Positions 1 to 15,368 of a stretch of DNA of 64,000 bases are shown here, in pieces. This DNA comes from Hevea brasiliensis. Taxonomy: Eukaryota; Streptophyta; Magnoliopsida; Malpighiales; Euphorbiaceae. The notes beneath the pieces are model-generated. The model searched no databases. It saw only the letters and a list, made by a program, of their open reading frames with translations, and was not told the DNA's origin. A program made the translations under genes and the position numbers. The stretch is from assembly GCF_030052815.1 (NCBI RefSeq), contig NC_079496.1, forward strand, positions 682,001 to 746,000, written 5' to 3'. The stretch's first letter is position 1; each line of letters opens with the position of its first letter.

Positions 1-119
1 TAATGATCAAAATACAAAAAGTAAAAATGAGACACAAATATAAAAATAAATAAAGTATAGGGAGGCTTTTGTAATTCACCCTTCCAATGATCCCAGGAGG
101 ATAGATCCGATCTGAGATG

Positions 120-128
120 TATAAAATA
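120..128 (+). promoter_or_regulatory. Candidate TATA box of the PP2C gene
   Basis: TATAAAATA lies about 265 bases before the PP2C start codon. It is followed by a purine-rich GAGAGAGCGGAGCGGAGAGG stretch typical of a plant 5' leader. Transcription would start near 150, so the ATG at 117 would not be in the mRNA. Motif-level evidence only. Confidence 0.45.
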
Positions 129-213
129 CCTACTCTTGCCCTTACGATATCCACCGAGAGAGCGGAGCGGAGAGGAGAGAAAGCAAGAGTGAGAGCAAGA
201 GAATCAGAATTTG

Positions 214-222
214 AAACCCTAA
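214..222 (+). promoter_or_regulatory. Telo-box (AAACCCTAA) in the PP2C leader
   Basis: An exact AAACCCTAA lies in the presumed 5' leader. In plants this motif is common near transcription starts of housekeeping and translation-related genes. Function here is inferred from the motif alone. Confidence 0.35.
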
Positions 223-392
223 ATTGCTTCGAAAGAAGTTACTCTATTTTGCACAAGAAAGAGAGGGAGACAAATTCCGTTTTCCTTCGACTTTGTGGCG
301 TGAGGTTTTCTGGATTTCTGTCTTTGAAGCCATAGCTTTGTTCTTGGTAGCGCTAGAAGGGGAAGAACCTTTTAAGCGACGACGTTTCAAAG

Positions 393-2662
393 ATGATAAT
401 GAATGAAAAAATGGTTGCGGAAGCAGAGATTATCTGTCAACCTAGCATTCCTCCGGTTCTTGACGTGCAGTATCACCTGCAGAACTTGAACGTAGATGTG
501 ACAGTTCCTTCGACTCCCATCTTTGAGTCAATCTCCACTGATATCTCGCGATTTGAATCAGTGCGTTTTTTTTTTTTGTTCCTTAATCTTCCTTGATTTC
601 TTGAATTTTCTCGGTTTATTTTATTTTTATGTTGTTTATGGCGATTTACTGATTCGTGAGTAAAGATTGCTCGACTGATTACTGGGTTTGATGATTTTAC
701 TTTCTTTATATTTGGGTATATTTGTAGTTAGTATTGGTCAGAATTTTGATTTTTCATGGGTTTCTTGCTGCGATATTGTCTTTTGTTGATTTGTTAGATG
801 GTTTTCTCGTCTTGCCCACAGATTGTCTGTTGTCGATTTATTGGAGTAGCTTCTGATGCCCTTTATTGAACAAGAAAATATTATTTGGATAGGGTTTTCC
901 TCGCGATATTAGAACTAGTTTTTTTTTTTTTTTTGGCAATTCAATCCAGAGTTGTACGTCTCTGATTTATGGGTAGCGTGATAACTTAGCTGGGAAGTAG
1001 TGAGAAGGGGAAAGGGGAGCCTTAAGATGGTGTGGGGGAAAATAACATTAAAGGATTTGCAAGTTTTGAATATTGATGCTGATATGTCTCTTATATTTGA
1101 ATGGCAAAAAAAGGATACATATAGCTGACCTCAACTAGTTTGGGATTAAGGCTTGGATGTTTGAATCATGTTACTTGTTACATGTATGGATTCTTACGTG
1201 GAGGAATTGAATTGTTGCATGGATTTTAGGCTACATTTGGATCAATAGTTTTGATGGGGATTATCAAATTGAAGCTACTCTTGCAGTATAGTGTCTTGTT
1301 AACAATTGCAGTGTCTATTTCCTTAATTTGTAAGATGTTTGAATGCTAGCTCATTAAATTAGTGGCTTTGCATATTCATTAGTATGATAAACCATAGAAC
1401 ATAATGCGGCTCAAAGAAGCTAAGAAGAAGGATTAGAAAGTTAAAAGAGTGAAAAGCAAGGTAGCTCTAATTAAATAATTGAATCAGTGGTGTTGGTGAA
1501 GTCACTGGGTTATGGTACTTTATATTAGATTAGCTTAATTATGGGATTGTTACCATATGTTTGTCATTATAATTATTTCTTGCTGTATGGTGAATTTTTC
1601 GGTATTTTGTATTTCTTTATTCTTGTGTACACATCAGAACATGGACTAACCACATCCTGTATGTCACTCTAGGCTGTGAGTCGCACAGAGACCATGAAAG
1701 AAGCAGCTATTGACTCGTCTGCTGCTAAGTCTTTTCCAAGCATTCGCTCTGGTAGCTATGCTGACATTGGAACAAGGCCCTCTATGGATGATGAACACAT
1801 TCGAATTGATGATCTATCTGCTTGTTTGGGTTCTTTCTTCAAGTGGCCAAGTGCTTTTTATGCAGTGTTTGATGGTCATGGTGGGCCTGATGCTGCTGCT
1901 TATATAAAGAAAAATGCAATGAGGTTATTTTTTGAAGATGCTGAGTTGCCACAAACATCTGATATTGATGCCATGTTCCTAGAAGCATTGGTGAATTCCC
2001 ATAGGAAGGCATTTTTGCTGGCAGACGTTGCCTTAGCTGATGAAAGCAGTGTTAGCAGTTCTTGTGGAACAACAGCACTGACTGCTCTTGTTCTTGGCAG
2101 ACATCTACTGGTTGCAAATGCTGGCGACTGCCGGGCAGTTCTATGCAGGAAAGGGGTAGCTGTTGATATGTCACAAGATCACAGGCCTTCTTATTTGCCA
2201 GAACGCAAGCGTGTTGAGAACTTGGGTGGCTACATTGAAGATGAATATCTTAATGGTTATCTCTCTGTTACTAGAGCTCTTGGAGACTGGGATTTGAAAC
2301 TTCCTCTTGGGGCCGCCTCACCTCTGATTGCTGAGCCAGATGTTCAACAGCTTGTGTTAACAGAGGATGATGAATTCTTGATCATTGGTTGTGATGGCAT
2401 ATGGGATGTTATGTCAAGCCAGGATGCTGTCAGCTTGGTCCGGCGTGGGCTTAGGCGGCATGATGACCCAGAGTTGTGCGCCAGAGAGCTAGTTATGGAA
2501 GCATCACGTCTTCATTCAACTGATAATCTCACTGTGGTTATCATCTGCTTCTCTTCACCTAGTGTTGTAGAGTCATGTCCCCCTCAGAGGAGGAGGTTGA
2601 GGTGGTGCAGTTTTTCTGAGGAGACTCGAAATAGATTGAAAAGGTTAATGGAAGGCAATTGA
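393..2662 (+). CDS. Protein phosphatase 2C family protein (group G-like)
   Basis: Metal-dependent Ser/Thr phosphatase of the PPM/PP2C family. There are two exons, 393-560 and 1673-2662, joined in phase 0 across a GT-AG intron, giving 385 residues. Family motifs run in order: VFDGHGG (metal-binding Asp), CGTTALTALVLG, NAGDCRAVLCR, DHRP, LSVTRALGDW, IGCDGIWDVMSSQ and a closing TDNLTVVIICF (metal-binding Asp). The region before the catalytic core is short and has no signal peptide or membrane segment, so a cytosolic or nuclear enzyme is likely. Length and the SGSYADIGTRPSMDDEH entry motif fit the plant group G phosphatases. I cannot place it on one Arabidopsis paralogue, though the neighbouring dehydrogenase suggests At3g17250. 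The start is the first in-frame ATG of the exon; a second Met two codons on is also possible. An AATAAA is at 2712. Confidence 0.93.
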
Positions 2663-6659
<3,997 letters not shown>

Positions 6660-8520
6660 AAGATTGAAGAGTACTTGTTTTCATTTGTCTTCAGGATTTT
6701 TGCAATGGTTTAAGCAAAGACTTGACCAATTGACCTTTTCTTATTTGTTTGTCATTGAAGCAGATGAAATTCTTTAGTAGAAATTTGCTTTTGTCCATTC
6801 TCTTACAGAATAATTTCATGTGTTAACATGGCTGGGATATTAGAGAACGATATCAATGCGAGTTGGGTTGCGTTTTTCTCATTTTTCCCTTTATTATTAT
6901 TTTAATGGATTATGTCATAATACTTGAATTCCTTGTTGCATCATGGAGCCTATGTGCATCGCCGGTCCATTTGGTGAGGGCTGCTGTCTTTTAACAGGGG
7001 TGTGTTTTTCAGTTGAGGCAAGAATTAAATTAAATTTTATTAAAAGATTTTTAAATAATTTTATGATAATTTTAAAATTGAAAATATAAAGATTCATAAA
7101 AAAAAAGAATTTTATGAGTTTTAATTAAATAATACTTAGAGTGATCGTAAAATCTCACTGCCAGCTCATGACTTCCAGTGGCATCGCTCCTGCCTACGAA
7201 TTTTTTAAAGAATCCATGTGCCCTTTTTTTCTCCCTGAAGTTGGAATTTATCGGCAGTGTTAAAATGAATAAATTATGAATTAATTTATTTTAATTAAAA
7301 TTTATATAAATAATTATAATTAATTTAATATTACGATTTAATCATTTATATGTCATCTTTTCATTTTATTTTTTTTTAATGTAAGATTTTCATCAGATAA
7401 GCCTTAAAATTAGCATCGATGAACATACAAGTAAAATCTACTGAGAGGGGTTACAAAAAAAGATTCATCTCTAAAAGCTTTGGAGACCAAATTAGAAGCC
7501 ACCCTATAACAACAAGTTCTAACAAAGCGGAAATGAATCTCATTAAACTCTTTTTGGAAATGATTCATATCCCGTATAATGCTTTGGATATTGGGGTGGC
7601 CATCATTCGGTTTCGAACTAGAGTTGACTCAATTAAAATTAAATTAAAATCAGTTAAAATTAAAATTGACTTCGAACTAATTTCGTAGTTTGATTTAGAT
7701 TTATAGTGATTTCTAATTAGATTGAACCATTGATTCCAAACCGGATTAACTGACAGTTTAAATAAAAAAAGAACTCAATAAGTACCCCACCCTACTCCTA
7801 ATTCATTTATATAAATCTCAAATTCTCTATATAATTATTCTCTACTTTTTTTTTAATTCCCAATACCTCATCAATTTTTCTAAAATTTTCTAAATAATTA
7901 TTTTTTACATTCTATTTCTTTCTTGATACTCTCTTAATTTCTTTACTTTATTATTTTCTATATTTATTAAAATTTTCAATATTATTTCAATTACTCTGTT
8001 ATTATTTTATATTCTCAATAAAATTTCCAATACCTTCTATTTTAATTTCTTTTTCTCTTTTATACTTTTTTTAATTATAAATTTTATCATATGAAGTCAA
8101 AATTAAGTTCATGCACTTCTTTTTTAGAAAAAATTAATTCCATCTTTAATTTTTTAATTAAGTCCAAGTCTTTTTTTATTAATTTTTTTTAAAAATAAAT
8201 TAATTTTATTATATTTTTTCTTATTTTATTTTAATTAAAAAATTTATAAGAAAAATTAAAATTTCTAAGAAAAATTATATTTTTTCTTAGAAAATTTTCA
8301 ATTAAAATATTTTTATAAACATAATTTAATTTAAAATAAATAATTTTTTTTTTCTAATTTTTTTGTCCAAAGCACCATTAAACTATCATTCAAACAATCT
8401 TAAACTGTTGTTCTTCAAACTATTTTAAATCAAAGCTCGAATCAGAACCGACAATTCAAGAACTCTCTCAAATCACCCCATGACAATTTAGTTCAAGATT
8501 ATGATTTCATTTAACTTGAA
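6660..8520. other. LPD 3' UTR and AT-rich spacer
   Basis: After the 3' UTR the sequence is extremely AT-rich (especially 7020-7130 and 7800-8350). Short stretches near 7590-7760 and 8420-8530 hold TTCGGTTTCGAAC-like and GAACCCGG-like words that recall MITE termini, but I could not pair them into an element. No gene seen. Confidence 0.4.
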
Positions 8521-8973
8521 TCAGCAGTTCCTGAACCCGGTGGTAATCTCTACTTCAATATCAAGTGAAACTGGACCAACACTGAGCCTATTAATAACGA
8601 CTCGACCATAATGACTCGCCGAAACCCCTTGTCCTGGGCAACGATGACAGCTTCCATGCATGCAAGGCTTTCCAACACCAAGGGATCCTGCATGGACATG
8701 AATCGCTTGCATGTCCATCCCATTGAGTAGCCTTTACTGTCTCGCGCTGCCACCGGCTCCCATACCATTAGCTCGATTCCCTATTGTATCAAAATTAATC
8801 TTAACCAAGTGTTGGTTGGGAGGTTCCCAAAGTTGTGGCACTAGAATTGGAATTGTGCTTTGTACTTTGGGCTTCTTGCCGCTAGGAAGTCGTCTCCATG
8901 TTTCAAAGCCATGGTTACGACGGGGTACAAGGAGAGCTGATTCTGAAAGAGAATGAGATTTCGACCTTTCCAA
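8521..8973 (-). pseudogene. Fossil of a LINE-type RNase H domain
   Basis: On the minus strand one frame (8973 to 8734) reads WEPPNQHLVKINFDTIGN, an overlapping frame (8768 to 8550) continues with RDSKG, LESLACMEAVIVAQDKGF and RVIMVES, and a third frame (8718 to 8521) continues with VVINRLS. This is the order of the RNase H-like domain found at the end of plant non-LTR retroelement reverse transcriptases and in genes derived from them. At least two frameshifts break it. No reverse transcriptase part is visible upstream, so it is a 5'-truncated or decayed relic. Family-level call only. Confidence 0.7.
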
Positions 8974-9412
8974 ATCTTCCCGAGTATGAAGACTATGAGG
9001 GAAATGAGCTTTTATCCTTGTTCATGTTGGAGTCTTTTTAGTCTGAAATTATGAGCCTCCTTCAAACTGAACTCTGCATTTATAGTCCGTGTCTCACATT
9101 GACCGCCCACAAACTTAGATAAATCCAACATGCACTGTATGTTGAAAAAGAAAAATAAAGAAGATTATGTTTCCATAATCGTGTCAACTGTTACCATTAG
9201 CTCCAAGAAATAAGAGGCAAAACCATTTGGTAAAAAATTGGCCGTCAAAAGTAAAACAATGTATCACAGGACTTCTACTGCATCACAAATTCATACAGCT
9301 CATTGACAAATGGTCCCCTATGAGAAGGCCTTCACTACATTGTAAAAAATTCCAGGTTAATCCCTTGATTTCCACATGCTCACGATAGCTAAGCAAGATA
9401 GAATTTATGAAT
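8974..9412. other. Spacer including the SWC5 3' UTR
   Basis: The part next to 9412 should be the 3' UTR of the minus-strand SWC5 gene. Nothing else recognisable was seen. Confidence 0.4.
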
Positions 9413-11092
9413 TTAAAGATCATCTTCTCGCATATCCGTCCTCCTCCTGGCCTGTAGAGCTAGCCGTGCATCTCTCTCCCTCTCAAATTCTCTGTAATCA
9501 GCTCGTTGCAAGAATGATACCTTGTCCAGATACTGGTTTGAGCTTTTCTTATAAGCATCTAACTCCTCTTCTAGCCCCTTATTCTCTTCCTTAAATTCTC
9601 CCCAATCCTTTTTCGTCTTGTCAAGCACACTGAGCTTAGGTTTCTTCTTAATTTGTTCTAGAACAGCATCCACTGCAGAAGGTGGAGGAGTTCTGGCCTT
9701 TTCAGCAGCCTCTTTTGACTCTGCATCAACAAGCTTCTTAACTTCAATTTCCTGACCTGCAAAATCTCGTACCTCTGAGATCTGCAAAAGGAAATAACTT
9801 TTTTAAAGAATGACCCCAAAAAAAAAATGCTGACAAAACTGAAAAGTTCACAAACCATCAAGCTAAAATAGAATTTCCATTTGATTTTGCATATGTAACC
9901 AAAGCTCCCAAACATGTTATCCTAAGGGTGCATCCCAGTTGATTCAGGTTAACTAACAAATAACAGAACTGCAATTAAGACAAGACAGGCAAATCAAATT
10001 GAAAGAGTTGTCATTATTTTTCAGAATTTCATATCTCACATAATCTAGGAAGTAGTACCATCTGTCCATCTTCATATTGCTAAAACAACCACTAATCTTT
10101 AGCCAGGGCCATAAGTCAACCAACTAAGTCCAACAAAGAAGGCCTATGGAAGAAAAAGTTTGTATGTACCTCAACTTTACCCCTGCCTGAAGCAGCGGCT
10201 GCAGCATCCTTAACTGCTGAGAGAGCAGCAGCAGCAAGTTTTTTGGCCTCATCACTAGTGGCATTTTGCAAAACACTAGATCCCTTTTGTGATGCATCTG
10301 GTATAGAGCTTTCTGATTTCTTTGTTGCCAGACCCAGATAAGCCATCCAATTCTATGAAATCAGAGCATGGTATCAAATTTATAATAAATGACATGGCTG
10401 GATCGCTTCACTGCATACTGAGAAAAGAGATAGTACTCACATCAGACTTATTTTGTGAAGTTCTATCTGAAGACTTGCTTGAAAGTGTCTTATTAGATAC
10501 TTCCTTATTCATTTGGTCCCACCTGGCAGCAACCTTGTCATCTTTGCTGGTACCATCCTGCAAACCACTTCCTCCATTCTGCTGGTCACCTTGTCCAGGG
10601 TATCCTGCCTTCTTTGGTGCGAGACCCAGATATGTCATCCAATTCTAGCACATGAGAAAAAATCAATCAACTATACTTAATACAACTCTCATCCAAATAA
10701 TTCATTAAAATAGGTGAAAGAGAGAATCCTTACATCGTTGAATTTCTGTGAATTAGTATTCATGGTTGAACTAATACGTTTATTTGAAATGGGTTTGACA
10801 GGCTTATTACCCAACCCTTTATTCATTTGCTCCCACATTGCTTGCACCCGAGCTTCCATATCTATCAAGGAAAGAACAATCCATTACAAATGTATTGTTT
10901 AGAGCTGATAATGATGAAACATTTCCAATAGAATTGAACACGAAATCCCACACCCACCCACCACACCCCCCCCCCCCCCACCCCCCCAAAATAAAAAATA
11001 AAAAATCCTTAGTTCTTACCACTTTCTGCAGGTTTTGGCTCTGAACTCAAAACTGAATCAACTTTCTGTGAAGACTCAATTTGAGAATCCAT
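9413..11092 (-). CDS. SWC5: SWC5 / BCNT-Cfdp1 family subunit of the SWR1 complex
   Basis: Homologue of yeast Swc5 and animal CFDP1, a nuclear subunit of the SWR1 remodeller that exchanges H2A for H2A.Z. Five exons in transcript order: 11092-11020, 10861-10734, 10644-10441, 10352-10170 and 9781-9413, all GT-AG and closing in frame, 318 residues. The diagnostic BCNT-C domain fills the last exon (VLDKTKKDWGEFKEENKG, then YLDKVSFLQRADYREFERER), ending MREDDL. The N-terminal half is Ser/Lys-rich, low complexity and probably disordered. Exons 3 and 4 both begin NWM(T/A)YLGLA(P/T)KK straight after the acceptor, and a W(E/D)QMNK motif occurs in exons 2 and 3, so the middle of the protein looks internally duplicated. 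An Ala-rich helix (AAAALSAVKDAAAAASG) closes exon 4. Start chosen as the first ATG of exon 1. Confidence 0.92.
10966..10987. repeat. Poly-C tract in SWC5 intron 1
   Basis: A run of 14 C, one A, then 7 C, preceded by CCCACCCACCA. On the transcribed strand this is a G-rich run close to the donor of intron 1, which could form a quadruplex. Such tracts are also prone to length error in sequencing. Confidence 0.95.
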
Positions 11093-12332
11093 CCTTTACA
11101 TTAATCTTCCCTGAAAGAAACACAAGACTCCAACTACTTCAATACCAAATATGATTCAACCCTAGCGAACTAGCAAGTCCCACTTTAACAAACTCCCCAA
11201 CATTTTACTTCTCAAAAATTAAGTCACCATTCAAAACGACCAGAAGGACCAACTTGGCCATGTAAAGTCCAATGCTTTCTCATCTAACAAAGATAATTAA
11301 TAAAAAGTCCCCTTTAAATGATTTTAATTTTAGTTTTAATTTTTCAGCCTGCTGCAGAAAAAGGCCCATATAGTATGATTATTAGAGAAAAATTGTCTAA
11401 AAATCAAAACAATTTAGATGAATTGAATCGAGAAGAACAAAGAAGCAAGCAATAAAATTCATATAAAAACCTAAATGCGTTTCATGTACAAAAGGTGCAA
11501 ACACAGAAAACCCTAATTAAAATCATTATCCAGAAGGGCAGATATATAAATACCAACGGACTATGAATTGATGATGATGATGATCTATTTCAGCTAACGC
11601 AGAATTCCTCTTTCTTTTTCTTCTTCTTCTTCTTCTTCGTCCTGGGCAATCTATGAAGGTTTCTCTACTTAAAGCTCCCTCTTTTGTCATTTTTCCTTTA
11701 TGTGCCGATTTATTTATCAAGGAGAATTAATTTTGATTTTCCATTCCCATTTTGCCACTGCAGCATCCATTGGAGAATGTGGGTCAGCCTATCACCTATC
11801 CAAAATCCTTGTTAAACGGTGTCGTTTGCATTCTGTTTCAATAATTTTTCTCCGCGTCTTCCACTGAATTTTTTTTTATTTATTTAATGAATGCTCATTG
11901 GGAATAATAATTTGCAGGCTATGCATTGAGACTCCCTTCATCGTTGAGTGATCAATTTCATAACAAATATTAAGGGCATCTAATATAAATTTAAATTTAT
12001 ATAAAAATAAATTTAATAATTATAAAAATAAATATTTATATTAAAATGTATACAAAATTAATTAAAGTGTCTTCATAATGTAAAAACTGACAGAACAAAT
12101 TTCCATACTAAGAGCTAAACAATGCAAAGATAAAGAAAAGAAAAGAGAACAAATTTCCAATAATCACGTGTTTAATTAACTGACCATTACAAACAAAGAA
12201 AAAAAATTAATTAAATACAAATCGGGAGATTCAACGCCACCAAATTATTCCAGGTAGATGGCCTTTACGGCAACCTTTTATTCTTTACAAATGCATACTC
12301 AGTAAATAAATTCATTCTACAGTTATATTACC
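11093..12332. other. SWC5 promoter side and spacer to the HS1-like gene
   Basis: Contains the upstream region of SWC5 (minus strand). The 5' leader may begin near 11500-11700, where a CTT-rich tract at about 11610-11640 lies. The remainder is AT-rich. No further gene seen. Confidence 0.4.
11508..11516. promoter_or_regulatory. Telo-box upstream of SWC5
   Basis: Exact AAACCCTAA (TTAGGGTTT on the gene's strand), about 416 bases before the SWC5 ATG. Role inferred from the motif only. Confidence 0.3.
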
Positions 12333-12778
12333 TTAGAGTAGAACAGTATTGGATTGGTAGTCCATGGCAAGGACTTTCTCCAGAGCAGGAGCTAGCAGAT
12401 TGGAATATTCAATGTGAGCAGGATGAGCTACGTATTCTGCAATCCCTTGTGTACTCTCAAAGGTGGATTCAAACACATGAGTATAACCTTCTGTCAGGTT
12501 CTCAATGCCTGCATCTGTGCCCCTGTGAATGTCTTCACCACACATATTCATTAATTGTTTCAACATTAAGATTACAAGTAATATATATATCTATATATTG
12601 ATGTCTCAATTACCAATGGAAAGACTTCATGGGTGGAATAAGATTGACGAGACTGGCATATTCCTTTTGTGAGCTGTTGAATCTCTTCAGCTGAAACTTC
12701 TTCTTTGAACTTTGCCAAAACAATGTGCTTAGCGACTCTTTCTGCTTCTGCTACTGCCACTCCTTTTGCTTCAGCCAT
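12333..12778 (-). CDS. HS1: Stress-response A/B-barrel protein, HS1-like, with apparent +1 frameshift
   Basis: Small dimeric alpha/beta-barrel (Dabb) protein related to Arabidopsis HS1, a heat-stable stress or antimicrobial protein. Two exons, 12778-12614 and 12522-12333, with a GT-AG intron. The N-terminus reads AERVAKHIVLAKFKEEVSAE, and exon 2 reads GIENLTEGYTHVFESTFEST then AEYVAHPAHIEYSNLLAPALEKV, both hallmarks of the family. Between them the frame breaks near 12661-12670. The expected continuation YASLVNLIPPMKSFHW is present but one base out of frame, next to an A4 run. Exon 1 is 165 bases where 164 would restore frame across the splice. Read literally, the spliced mRNA stops 7 codons into exon 2 (about 61 residues instead of about 117). 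It is either a recent pseudogene or a one-base sequence error. Everything else, including splice sites, looks healthy. Confidence 0.85.
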
Positions 12779-12783
12779 TGATA

Positions 12784-12804
12784 TCTCTCTCTCTCTCTCT
12801 CTCT
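12784..12804. repeat. (GA)n in the HS1-like 5' leader
   Basis: About 10 TC units on the plus strand (GA on the transcript), starting 6 bases before the ATG. Confidence 0.95.
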
Positions 12805-12865
12805 GTTAACCAAGTGTTTAATTTTTAGCTTTTGTGATGATATCTTCATTGGCCTCTTTAACCAA

Positions 12866-12874
12866 ATACTTATA
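12866..12874 (-). promoter_or_regulatory. Candidate TATA box of the HS1-like gene
   Basis: TATAAGTAT on the minus strand, about 90 bases before the ATG, a normal spacing for a short plant leader. Confidence 0.4.
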
Positions 12875-15368
12875 GGGCTCTTAACGGCTAAAGTTGAATA
12901 AATAATCAAATTTGTCCTCCTGGCTTTCAGAATTTTTCTAATGATCCAACTTTCAATTTATAGGATAAATTACCCTCTAGATGTTTCGAAGGCCATGGAT
13001 GATGGACCCAATCCGTTCCATTGTAAAAGGACTGCCATTATAAACCTATTAGACAGGGTCAGTTATTCAATCCATATGGCCCGAGTGTGATTCGAATAAT
13101 AACAATTTTGAAATGTAACCCAATTACCAGATTACTTGGAGCTAGCCCAATTAAAAATGGGTCCATTTTGGCAGCCATACCAATTAATTAGGAGGTCTTG
13201 CTAGTTACTTGGCTTGTCTGCTATTCGATGCCATGATCAGATTGAAAGCTTCTTTCTAACTAGTTTTACCAATCCCAGGGCATTATTGCCATAACATTTT
13301 TTTTTTTCACTGAAAGGTTTACGGGTAGGAGACGTATTCTCATTTTAGGCTAAGAAAAGTCTAAAAATCATTAAGGAGTAGAACTTATGTATAATGTATT
13401 GCTCACCCAAGAGAAATTCAAACAGAGTTAGTAGAATTTGAGCTCGATATGAAATGCATTAAGAGCTAACCGATGAGTTCATCCTTCAAGCTATAATTAA
13501 TAATCATTAGAATATAGGATTTTAAATGGGTAGCCGTTTTTTGACCGAAAAGACAAGATATTGTAGGAAAGTCAATGGAAGCATACGTTATTGTATAGTA
13601 TTCCATGATTGACCAATGAAAACTTGATTCAGTTTTGCCCTAAATGTATACGTACGTGCTGATATAGCCTCCATTTCAAGGGGGAAAAAATTATATATTA
13701 TATTAGGTTTTTTTTTAAAAAAAAATCATTTTCTTATCAGAGCACAAATTTGTCATTCTGCACTTTTTTTTTATTGCATGCATTTTTCACACTATATTCT
13801 TGTTTGAGAAAGAAAAATAAAATTGAAATAAAAACAGTACAAATTATTAGAGCAATAAGAACTTTTTACAATATTAAATTTTTTTTATTAGATAAATTCA
13901 ATATAAGTCCTTGAAATCAAATAAATGAACAATTATGTTGATTTGAAAAAGCATATCAAGTCAATAAAGTATTTAAACTATCAAATGGTGCGAATGTTTT
14001 ACTTGATGGTAATTTTTAGCCTGCTATGTTAATTAAACAATAAAGGTGTAAAAAATTTATAAAAAAAAAACCCAGTAAAAAAGAAGCACAGATAATTATT
14101 AATAAGACTTAACTCATCATTTTTTATTTGATATTGCTTTTTTTTTTTCAGATAATTATTTAATATTGCTGTTAAAGCTCTAGCACATGGAAACAAAAAT
14201 AAATAATATATGAGTTGACCTCATCATCTTTTTTCTATAAAGATTGTGAATCTTGATTTCCAGATTCTTATTAATTTTCTTAATTACGTAAATAGTTTTT
14301 CATATCTTAAGTTATTAATTTCTATCTCTCATATATAAATTTCCATATAATATATCGAATTCTTAACATTGAGATTAAAGATATATTCCAAATCTTAAAT
14401 CACTACTAGTTTTTTTTTTTTTTTAATTATAACATTTAAAAAGAAAAATTCTTTTCCCATGCATAAAAAAATTTATTAAATAAAAAATATTAGTAAATTT
14501 TAGTTTTATGTTATTAGAATTGTTTTTATATATGGTTGTGAGATTTTGAATGGGACTCGGAATAAATTGTAAAAAAAAAAAAAAAAATCATGGATTGACA
14601 TGAATATGACTTCCTTGAAAAGACGAAATGAAAAAAATGGAATCCATTCAACTTTCTTGGCCCCTGCTTCCTTAAGCAACTGGACAATGAGTATTTCCAG
14701 AAATATATATATAAAAAAAAAAAAAATCTTTTACATATGTGACAACGTTTATGCCAATAAATAATGTAATAATTGAGCTGGAGATTTTTTTTTTTTATTA
14801 CAAACAAACTCATGAGTAATAAATATTAGGATGATTAGATCACACTTATTTTGAATTAAAATTCACAATTTCAATTCAAGATTTAAAATCTTATATGAGT
14901 ATTATCATCGAATACGTTGAGATTGATTTCAAATTGAAATTAAAATTATAATATCTTTTTAAATTTTGATTCGATTTTAATTTTAATTAAATTTAACCTT
15001 TATTTTTTAATTTTTAAATAAAATAAATATAATTTTCAATTGAATTAAATTAAACACATATTCTTATATTAAAAATAAAATAATTTATTCAATTTTAATT
15101 TTAAATAATTTCGATGTTCAGTCTAATAATAATCCATGCACATATACTGATAATTACCTTGGAGTACATGGATAATAATAATAATAATAATAATCAAACT
15201 TGATGATTAATACATTACATGGATTATTTTAGGTGCCAAGGTTGCAATTACCATGTATAAATTAACACAACACAAGCCACTAGTACATCATACCTTAAAA
15301 CATGCACTCTACTGCTCAAGAACTAAGTACTATTGTCTATAGTAATTAGAATTAATGTATTTTTTTAA
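12875..15368. other. AT-rich spacer between the HS1-like gene and galactinol synthase
   Basis: Long AT-rich stretch with poly-A/T runs and an (AAT)n microsatellite at about 15173-15193. The part next to 15368 is probably the galactinol synthase 3' UTR. No coding signal or complete mobile element seen. Confidence 0.45.

Noticed and set aside
117..335. Short frame upstream of PP2C as an upstream ORF
   Set aside because: Its ATG overlaps the likely TATA box, so it should lie outside the transcript.
7419..7688. 89-codon frame downstream of LPD
   Set aside because: Lys/Ile/Ser-rich translation of AT-rich DNA with no family match.
10838..11044. Frame with His-Pro runs
   Set aside because: Produced by the poly-C tract in SWC5 intron 1.
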